Shown here piece after piece: positions 52,927 through 61,079 of a stretch of DNA of 61,079 bases; within the stretch, counting starts at the first letter, position 1, and every line of letters starts with the position of its first letter. The stretch comes from Diplodia intermedia (lineage: Eukaryota > Ascomycota > Dothideomycetes > Botryosphaeriales > Botryosphaeriaceae), in NCBI GenBank assembly GCA_021495925.1, contig JAKEKT010000142.1, forward strand, positions 1 to 61,079, written 5' to 3'. The position numbers were made by a program, and so were the translations under genes. Under the pieces are notes generated by a model, which worked only from the letters and a program-made list of their open reading frames with translations, did not search any database and had not been told where the DNA came from.

Positions 52927-54935
52927 ATGGCTGCGCATCCGCACATCACCGAGACGCGCATGACGGTGTGGAACTGGCCAAAGCACGTCAATTGGCTCAA
53001 CGTTTTCATGACAGTCCTCATCCCGATTGCTGGCTGTGTCACCGCCTTCTACGTCCCGCTGCAACTCAAGACTGCCATCTTCGCATATGTATACTGTACG
53101 CCGCTCTCACCTTACTCCACTGCCGAGGCTCCTTTCGTTCCAACGTCCTCGATGACTGAACATTACTGACTGCTTCTCCCCACATGCAGACTTCTTCACC
53201 GGCCTCTGTAAGTTCTTTCAACATACACAACAAGACAAACCGCGCCGGAACCGTACGACTGGTCCGCCCCAAAGCGGCTCCGCTGCCGCACCATCGAACG
53301 TCGCAAAACCGCCCCACGCGGTGCCGCAGCGGCACCGCCTCCCCCATCCCGATTCTCTCTTCTCTTCCCCGCATGAAAGAGCCCCCGCATTTTGATGTCC
53401 GTAACGAATGACGGTGTGCGAAGAATGCTAACGCCGCGTCGTAGCCATCACCGCCGGCTACCACCGCCTATGGTCGCACACGTCCTACAAGGCGACGCTG
53501 CCGCTCCGCGTCTTCTTGGCGGCTTTCGGCGCGGGGGCGATTGAGGGGTCCATTCGTTGGTGGAGCCGCGATCATCGCGCCCATCATCGGTATACGGACA
53601 CGGATAAGGATCCGTACTCGGTGAGGAAGGGGTTGTGGTATAGTCACGTAAGCTGTTCCCTTTCTGCTTTTTTCCCGGTGGCTGTCACCTGTTCTTTTCC
53701 GAGGGGAATGGAACAATATAACCCAACCGGCCGTGTGTGTCGTTTCCCGCAACGCTAACACCAACCCTTTTTCTTTCCAATCCCAGATGGGCTGGATCCT
53801 CATGAAGCAGAACCCGCGGCGCATCGGGCGCACCGACATCTCGGACCTGAACGCAGACCCGATCGTCATCTTCCAGCACCGGCACTACGTCAAGTGCGCG
53901 CTGGCCATGGGCGTCGTGTTCCCGGGGCTGGCGGCGTGGCTGCTGTGGGACGACGCCGCGGGCGGGCTCGTCTACGCCGGCGTGCTGCGCGTCTTCTTCG
54001 TGCAGCAGGCGACGTTCTGCATCAACAGCCTCGCGCACTGGATCGGCGAGCAGCCCTTCGACGACCGCAACTCGCCGCGCGACCACTGGGTCACCGCGCT
54101 GGCGACCTTGGGAGAGGGCTACCACAACTTCCACCACGAGTTCCCGAGCGACTACCGCAACGCGATCGGTAAGTCAGCGTTTCGCGTTCTTCTTCTTCTT
54201 CTTTTTCCCCCAATCGCCCGCCGGTTTCGGGGTGTGCGGGATCCCCCGGGAGCAAGCAATCAAGCAAACAGGAAGAAGGCCGGCTAACCCACAACCCGCA
54301 CAGAATGGTGGCAATACGACCCGACCAAATGGTGCATCTGGCTGTGGAAGCAGTGCGGCCTCGCGTCCGACCTCAAGCAGTTCCGCGCCAACGAGATCGA
54401 AAAGGGGCGGCTGCAGATGGCCCAGAAGAAGCTCGACCGCGCGCGCGCCGCCCTCGACTGGGGCGTCCCGCTCGACCGCCTGCCCGTCGTCGCGTGGGAC
54501 GACTACGTCGCGCAGGCGAAAACCGGCGGCCGCGCCTGGATCGCCGTCGCTGGTGTTATTCATGATGTCAGCGACTTCGTCGACGAGCATCCCGGCGGCC
54601 GGGCGTTGCTGCGTGGCGCGGTGGGTAGGGATGCGACGGCGTTGTTTAATGGCGGCGTGTATGAGCATAGCAATGCGGCGCATAATTTGCTGAGTACGAT
54701 GAGGGTGGGTGTTCTTCGCGGAGGTAGGTTTGAGGAGGCCCTTGCGTCCCGTTTTTTGTTGGTGGTCTCGCTGACGACGGGTTTTGTTGCTGCAGGTATG
54801 GAGGTCGAGCTGTGGAAGCGCCAGCGCAAGGACGCCGGCGCCGAGTACGTCAAGGATTCGTTTGGGAACCGCGTCGTGCGGGCGGACGACCAGCCTACGC
54901 GGAGGCGGGCGCCGCAGGTCGTGGCTGCGGCGTAG
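52927..54935 (+). CDS. Acyl-CoA delta-9 desaturase with fused cytochrome b5
   Basis: Six exons (52927-53095, 53190-53207, 53445-53647, 53787-54168, 54304-54723, 54796-54935) give 443 aa. The second exon is only 18 nt. Hydrophobic segments and the three histidine boxes HRLWSH (about 69-74), HRAHHR (106-111) and HNFHH (about 242) mark the di-iron membrane desaturase, which puts the first double bond into stearoyl- and palmitoyl-CoA at the ER. The C-terminal cytochrome b5 domain has the haem motif EHPGG (about 352) and the later haem-ligand region EHSNAAH. This fused arrangement is the fungal OLE1 type. The start at 52927 lies in a good context just before MAAHPHITETRM. All phases agree. Confidence 0.94.
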
Positions 54936-57810
54936 GGGTGGTGGATGTGGATGGGAGGGAGAAGCGAGAGAGAGTGAGGGTTGAAATTGTAAATGATTGT
55001 GCGGAACTCTTTGCGATATATACTACTCGTAAATGTAAATGCGATACGCTTTTTCGATGCGAACGCGTACATACATACATCCTTCTCGATGTGCGGGTGC
55101 TTCGCGTGAGGACGATAGGCTTGATCCTGCGGCGTGCATGGCTTCGCGCCTCTGTCAGCCCGTCCGTCCGTCCGTCAGGATACTGCGAGAGCAGCCACGG
55201 AACCACCAAAGCTGTCACCGCGTCAAGGAAGCATGCCAAACCTGTCAATCCGCTCGATGGTCTCTGCTGCCATGCGCCGTCTAAATATAGAAACCACGCC
55301 ACGACATCCCGGCTGCGGCTCGGTGGCTTTTTCCCTTTCCCCGCACTAATCCAGACCTCACCCCATCAACACTCCGGCATCGAAGTGCCGTTCGCAACAA
55401 CATCGCTCGCCGGGACCGCCTGATTTCGCTCTCGTCGCGCGCGCTGGAACGGCGTGGATCCCTCGAGCGATGTCGGGGGAGGAAATGGCCGGAATGCGTG
55501 CGGGAAACGGGGGTTTCCTCCTGTCGCTGGAGAATGCTTCGCGAGGCGATCGGGACGGGCTCCTGAGGAGCTGCTGTTTGCATGGCGCTGTAAGTCGGCG
55601 ATGATGATCCGTGCCGCGTCGTTTGTTTTCGGGATTCAAGGCTGCTGGCGGGGTTGTTGGGCCCGCTGCCTCGCCTCCGGGTATTCAGAGTCGTATGCGG
55701 CGTTTGGTGCTCGCTCGCGTGCTGCTATTTTTTTTTTCGGAACCACTGAGTGCAACGGTGGAGTGGCTGCGCAATGTCTTTGCCGGACGCTCTCAAGCTG
55801 TACGTGGTGCGGAGTGAAATGCGTGGTGGGCGGGAGCAGGTCTGGACGTGGTGTGGTTGGGGATGGAGAGCGTATGCGCCCGGGGCGGCGCGGAGGCTTG
55901 TTGTTGGCGGATAGGCCTGGCGAGGAAGAGCATGGATGAGCAGAGTGGCCGGCGCGTCGATGGCGTCGGCGGCGGAGAGGTTACGGGGCCGGGCTGGTGA
56001 CGTTGTTGGCGAACGGGGCAAAACAACACGATGGGCGTGGGATCGCGAGGTACAGCGGAAAGAGAGTAGGGATGCTCGCGAGGGCAGTGCGGGCGACGGT
56101 GCGGTGCAACACCAAGAGGAAGAGCGGCGGTCGTGAAGTGGAGGGTGCCTGGGCCCGCCCGGCGAGTGCCCGCGACCGCGCTGCACGGACGGAACGACGG
56201 AGTCTACGGCGCTGGCACTGCGAGGAGAACGACCGGAGCAACGCCATGGGCAGCGCCTGTAGCGAGAATGGCGCGTTGCTTCGTGGGCATGGATGGATGC
56301 GCTGCCCGCCCGCCGGCTGTCCAGAAATCCAAATGTTTACTATATATTTTAAGACCCCAACCACCTACACTATCAACCACTGGGCTGGGGTCGTGGAGCG
56401 CGCCCGATTCCCCGAAGGGCTGTTCTAGTCAGTTGGCCTAGTGGTTTAGGCTGGTAGCAAAAACTCAATAGCGCTAAGGGTTTTTCTCGCCTGCGTTGAG
56501 CTGGGTTCTGAGCCTACGGGTTCAGTTCCCTGCTCGCGCAGGAGAGTTTTTGCTTTTTTGCAGTCCGGGTAAGCGAGTCCGCTGCTTGTTCTGTTTTGGT
56601 GGTGGTCTTGTCCGGTGCGTTTGCGTCTGTGATCCATGGATGGACACCCGCACGGACATGGGGCTCAAGGCCGCCACCCGCCGAGCCGGTTTTAAGCGTT
56701 TGTCTTCTAAGTCAGTCAGAGCGGCGCGAGCTGAGCGCCGGCATGGCTAAGACAGATGAGCCTGCTTCCAAGTTGTCGAGAGGGTGCGTCGGCGGCGTCT
56801 GGCGTTCAGACGACCCCAAGCGGCGGCGCCAACCACACTGACTTGGGGTTCTGCCTTTTGCCTTGGTTATGGATAACTTGGAACCTCTCATGACTGAAAC
56901 TTTCTTCCGAGGAAAGGGTCGTCATCGCCGCCCATAGCCGAATATCTCGGCGCCGGGGCATTTGGATTGGACGAACACTTGAGTCGACTTTCGCGGCCGT
57001 GCCCGCTTTGGGCCGCAGCTGACTCACAAATCGTGCGGAGCTCATGACCAGAGCAAATGAATTGTTTTTTCACCGGCTACCGTTGTTAATGGGCTCGTTG
57101 TGCGCTGGACTTCGAGGGCTCATGCCTTCCAACGTCCGTAAATTCTGACGTTTACACACGAGCCTTCATCCGTCATTCGCACCTGCGGCCCTTTGACAGG
57201 TCCAACAGCTACAGCTGACAGCTGAAGTATCTGGAACCTACAGGAACATTATCCCGCTCCTCCTAAACAGTGTGCCACTCTCCCCTCCCCTCTTTACAAC
57301 ATGCGACAAAAATTGAGCATACCCGCATCTGCCTTGCAAAGACATCCTTACACTGCCTCTGCCAGGCTTTGCTTGAAGCACGTCATGCTCGCCAATCACG
57401 ATGTCAATTTGGTGTTTTGGGAAGATCGTGGATGGAACTTGGGCGAAGCATAGCACGGGGAATAGGATATTGAAATTATCTTGCATTGTTCAGCTATCTT
57501 AAAAGCAGGGAAACTGACTCAGTAATAATATCTTCCGTCTTGAAAGAATAAGCTGTAGCAAAGTCTACTCAGAATGCCTTCGAATATCTCGTCATTCCGA
57601 ATCCTAAACCGCAGCAAATATTGCCAACCTGTTTCTTTTAGTAATCGTATCGAATTTTCCGTGCTGCTGTCGTCCTTGTGCAGAAGTTATCATCCGTATC
57701 CAGACCTCTGTAATTGTTGAAAGGTCCAGCTTTGTTGCCATTCGTCTCCGTGACCTTGACGTCCATGCCAAGATTTCTGCGGTTCTCAAAAATTCCGCTC
57801 TGGCCCTTCC
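54936..57810. other. Long gene-poor region
   Basis: 2.9 kb between the desaturase and the convergent orphan gene. Many overlapping frames occur at 55430-56430, but none has protein character. GTCCGTCCGTCCGTC lies near 55165. A possible Pol III-type element is noted at 56432-56560. I see nothing else. Confidence 0.45.
56432..56560 (+). other. tRNA-like remnant with A-box and B-box
   Basis: TTGGCCTAGTGGTTTAGGCT at 56433 forms a good D-arm and A box. GGGTTCAGTTCCC at 56518 resembles a B box, and T-runs (GTTTTTGCTTTTTTG) follow. The acceptor and anticodon stems do not pair, and the boxes are about 75 bases apart, so it is not an intact tRNA. It could be a decayed tRNA, a tRNA-derived SINE or another Pol III transcript. 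Confidence 0.35.
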
Positions 57811-58811
57811 TCAAGCCCTGCCGCCCTTACCCTTCTTCGAGACCTTGCGACCCTTCACCTCAGTCGGCACCGCATCGCCCTTCGCCTTGCCATGCCCAAC
57901 TTTCCTCTTCTTCCTGTTCTTCTCAACCACCATCCTCCCACCCTCACTCTCATCCTCATCTTCACTCTCATACCCCTCACTGCCCCCCTCCACCAGCCCC
58001 AACCTCTGATCCACCGACGAAGACAACCTCATCCCACCCCCCCTGCTCCCCCCCTCCCCACCCCCCACCACCCCCTCCGTCCACTCCACAAAGTTCCCCC
58101 ACCCCCCCACCGCCACCGCCTCCCCCCTCCCCATAACCAAGCCCCTCGCCCTCCTCAACCTCATCCCCTCGACCCCCCTCTCCATCGCCCCGACAACCCC
58201 CTCCCCACCGATCCCCAAAACCGCCCCCACCTCCCCCACCGCCTCCGCCAAATCCCTCGTCCACACGCAATGCACCCGCACCCTCTTCGCGGCCCCCACC
58301 GCGCGCACGTCGGCGCACAGCGCGTTCTCGACCATGGACGCCAGCCGCATCCAGCGCGCGGCGATGAAGGCGAGCGGCCCGGTGCGGCGCGACGGGTGCA
58401 GCGCGACGTCGATGTAGCAGAGGGAATGGAGGGGGATGCCGGCGGCGTGCGCGGCGGCGCCGATGTAGAAGGGGGGTTGCCAGGTGCGGGCGGGGGAGCG
58501 CAGGTGCGCGGTTGTGTAGCGGGTTAGGGTTATGGAGGGGCCGGTGGTGGGTGGGTCGTCGTCCGGCACCCCATCTGATGACGACGGGTTGGTGCTGGTG
58601 CTGGAGTTGGTGCGGGTTGGTGCGGCGGTGGGTGGTGGGGCGGCGGAGGGTGCGGCTGGGGTGAAAGGCTTGGTTGACGGCGCGGTGGTGGGCGGCTTGG
58701 TCGCGGCGGCGGCAGGGGCGGAGGTGGAGCCCAGCCTCTTGGGCAGGAAGACGTGCGCCGGCATGACGAGGTGCACGGCCTCCATGTCTGCGGCGGTGGC
58801 GCGCTGACTGC

Positions 58812-58845
<34 letters not shown>

Positions 58846-59400
58846 CGGCGCGCCCGCGGGCGGGATGACGGACAGCGGGAAGCGCAGCCAGAGCAGCGGG
58901 GCGGGGCACTTGATGTTATCCAGATCGTCGTCGATGTCGCAATCGTCCCAGCCGTCGTCGTCCTCCTCATCCTCATCATCCTCATCATCCTCATCATAGT
59001 AGCCATCGGCGCCGGTACCGAAGCGCTTCACGCGGCTCGTGTCCAGGTCCATGCCGAGGCGGAACTGCAGGCATTCGTCCGGCGGGTTGGCGACGTTGCT
59101 CGCGTCGGCGGGAGGGAACCAGCCGAGGAAGGACGGGCGGCGGTCCTTGCTGTTCTTGTTGTTGTTGCCGTTGGAGCCGCCGGAAGACGACGACTCCTCC
59201 GGGTAGTACTCGACGATGCACGCGGTCGTGTATTCGACGGCGGCGGCGAGGGCGGCGCGGCGGTCGCGCGCCTGCCGCCGCTCCATGTCGGCTTGGAAGC
59301 GGTGGGCGCGCTCGAAGGAGGACGGGGGCCGGGCGGCTTGCTGGGCGGCCGCGAGCGGGCGCCAGGGCGAGTGCGGCGAGATGGGGTTGTGGGACTGCAT
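57811..59400 (-). CDS. Orphan protein with acidic and poly-Ser tracts
   Basis: An intronless frame of 529 aa from the ATG at 59400. It has an Ala/Arg-rich N-terminus, then a segment with a conserved look (ECLQFRLGMDLD). An Asp/Glu tract (from GAC/GAT/GAG repeats near 58920-59000) is followed by LLWLRFPLSVIPPAG, a run of about ten serines (GAC/GTC repeats near 58815-58850 on the plus strand), VHLVMPAHVFLPKR, and after a Pro/Thr linker LHSLCYIDVALHPS and AARWMRLASMVENALCADV. The basic tail KNRKKRKVGHGKAKG is a likely nuclear signal. The FPL...LVMPAHVF order resembles the orphan at 12.1-14.0 kb (HLPLKI...LVVPAASF). Function is unknown. Confidence 0.7.
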
Positions 59401-60913
59401 GTTGTGGTCGTTTGGAGTTCGAGGACCTTGGAGTGGGCGTTTGGTTGCGGCCTGGTGGAGGTCGCGGACGTTGATCGGACAACCCCGCGGTGGGTGGAAT
59501 ATCTAAGAAAATTTTAGGTTGTTCGAGGACGTTGTTGATCCGATCGGGCTGTTGATGGAGCGCAAGGATGGCTCGTTTGGCGCAGATCGAGAACTGATGC
59601 TGGCGTGCGACGCGGCCACAGTGACAAAAGGAACGCCGGGTTTTGATCTAGGCGGAGCAAGGTGCTGGGCCAAAGACAGCGGCAGCGCTAAAGAGAGAAG
59701 AAGAGGAAGAGGAATAGTTGGGTGCCACCGCGCGAGGATATATAAGCAACCGCCGGGGGGCATGGATGTCTTGGCAGCGGATCTGCTTAGGCACCCTTGG
59801 ATACGCTGTCGGGGCACACACGGGATGCCCACGTGATTCTTTCTCGCTGGGCAGTCGCTTAGCTTTCTGACTTGTGGAAATTTGAAAATGGCAGGAGAGG
59901 TATGAAGGCACCATTGATCAGTGACCAGGTTCAAGGCTCCGCTGGGTGCGATATTGAGAGAACAGGAGCATTGGGTTAGACGGAGACTGTGTCACAAGCG
60001 CAATGCTGAGCAATGTCAGTTGCTTCTCTAAGTGGCCAATGAGAGTGTTTGCGGGTGTCATCACAAAGTGTTACCGTTCCGTAGGTGCATGAAAAGATGG
60101 TAACGGTCCCGCCCAATTATTGAAAGTAGTGCAGGGAATTATCATCCCCATGCTGTATGACGTGCGCGCAGTCTTGGTTGTTTCGTCTTCGATAAGCTTG
60201 TGCATGCAATTCATACTGTGGGACAGTCTCAAGCAATTTTGACATTGCGCCTGATGCCATGATGATTCGCTCGATGGGTATGCTCCAGCGCCTGTTACAA
60301 TTTAAATGGGACAAGCTAACATGCTGAGATGAAAACATTGGCAGGATCATGTGCAAAATAGTACGCGGAATAATGGAGTCGCAATAAGGACAGAATGGGT
60401 AGCGTGCGGATCGCGCTGTCGAACGGGGATCACGCATTGTTCGCCTGTAGTTCTGCGCATAATCATGTTAAAGGTGGGTACGCTACGGCCGTGTACAGCT
60501 GTATTTTATGTCGACTCCTCATGAACCGCGGACGAACTCACAGCGGGCTGTGAACGGATCGGGTCGACCTACATCTATCTTAATTAGTGGAATCTCTTCG
60601 CTATAAGCGTTTGCACATGCAATTCCAAAGTTCGCTTTTATGTCCGGGTCTTTGCTTCGACTACCCACTGGAGAAGAGGGTAGCGCTTTCCACGAAGCGC
60701 AGCAGGCTCACAGGTAATGTTGTTCATTTCGCCGTTTCATTGTTCAGCAAGTATAATAATCAATTACTCCATACCCAATCATCATGCAGCAATCTACCAG
60801 TGTCGGCAGCCCAGTCAAGAGGCAAATTATTGTTCCAGTAGCATCCCGATTACCTCTTCGGTCTTCCCAGAGCCTGCAAGCAAAGGATCCGTCAACAACG
60901 TACATCATCCACC
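59401..60913. other. Intergenic, no gene seen
   Basis: 1.5 kb between divergent genes. GAGGATATATAAGC near 59735 is a good TATA-like box but has no supported gene after it on the plus strand. Short frames only. Confidence 0.5.
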
Positions 60914-61079
60914 ATGACCGCTCCAGCTGCCAAAAGACGGAGGGGCAGTCAAGCAAGCCCAGCCAGCACCCGTCCCGCGCAGCAACTCGCGCCCGCGCTT
61001 CCCCCTCCAATTCCAACGCGCCAGCATGCTAACCCATCTGCCTCCCCACAGAGCCCTTCGCCCGCGACGGCCAAATCAC
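60914..61079 (+). CDS. Start of a gene running off the right end
   Basis: An ATG in good context (CCACCATGACC) opens a frame that stays open to the window end. It encodes a Pro/Ala/Ser-rich N-terminus beginning MTAPAAKRRRGSQASPASTR. The KRRR patch suggests a nuclear protein with a disordered start. Only 55 codons are visible, so the family cannot be named. An alternative frame from 60784 exists, but it ends inside the window and looks less protein-like. Confidence 0.5.
   Translation, partial: MTAPAAKRRRGSQASPASTRPAQQLAPALPPPIPTRQHANPSASPQSPSPATAKS

Noticed and set aside
58753..59517. A 254-codon plus-strand frame opposite the 58-kb orphan
   Set aside because: Poly-Arg and Val-rich product of repeat sequence; the minus frame is longer and has better composition.
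1..61079. CRISPR array, bacterial operon or secondary-metabolite cluster
   Set aside because: No regularly spaced repeats, intron-containing eukaryotic genes throughout, and no polyketide synthase, peptide synthetase, terpene synthase or P450.

Overview
The window looks like nuclear DNA of a filamentous ascomycete (Pezizomycotina). Its genes have short introns of roughly 45-160 nt with GT-AG ends and CTGAC/CTAAC branch sites. It carries two HET-domain genes, a Zn2Cys6 regulator, a spherulin-4-like secreted protein and an acyl-CoA delta-9 desaturase fused to cytochrome b5. I cannot assign a class or genus from the sequence alone. All gene models are built by eye from reading frames, splice signals and family motifs. 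Introns are listed in the evidence because each entry holds only outer coordinates.

Layout. 1-2.8 kb has no convincing gene; it holds an MITE fragment and a CT microsatellite. 2.8-11 kb is a housekeeping block: an LRR-like protein, a medium-chain dehydrogenase/quinone oxidoreductase, a KEL3/KLHDC4-type kelch protein and an S33 peptidase. 12-14 kb holds an orphan protein followed by a foldback MITE. 14.5-24.2 kb is an accessory island: two HET-domain genes of almost equal length (722 and 723 aa) flank a tRNA-Asp, an antisense fragment of a transcription-factor gene, a decayed protein kinase and a spherulin-4-like gene. 24.3-28 kb holds a transaldolase divergently paired with a Zn2Cys6 regulator. 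28.6-31.1 kb is a DEAH-type RNA helicase. 31.3-35.1 kb holds three small unrecognised genes that share exon phases or a C-terminal DDEEIPY..KPEP motif. 37.3-47.8 kb is the most distinctive part: four members of one unrecognised protein family, three in tandem on the minus strand and one on the plus strand. Two of the four are broken, one by a frameshift in an A8 run and one by a single in-frame TAG. 48.3-50.4 kb is an arylsulfotransferase-like type I membrane protein, 52.9-54.9 kb the desaturase, 57.8-59.4 kb another orphan, and a gene starts at 60.9 kb and runs off the right end.

How it fits together. The housekeeping genes show no common pathway. The best candidate for something undescribed is the tandem family at 37-48 kb, with likely distant relatives at 12 kb and 58 kb. 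Its members share an N-terminal beta-rich segment, basic nuclear-type motifs, a MADDFL helix and a C-terminal LWRRWTAWV...GDVGGFxEAV helical module. The three minus-strand copies also share a conserved upstream block. Repeated tandem duplication with loss of copies suggests a fast-evolving, lineage-specific family. Its function is unknown, and I make no claim beyond the shared architecture.
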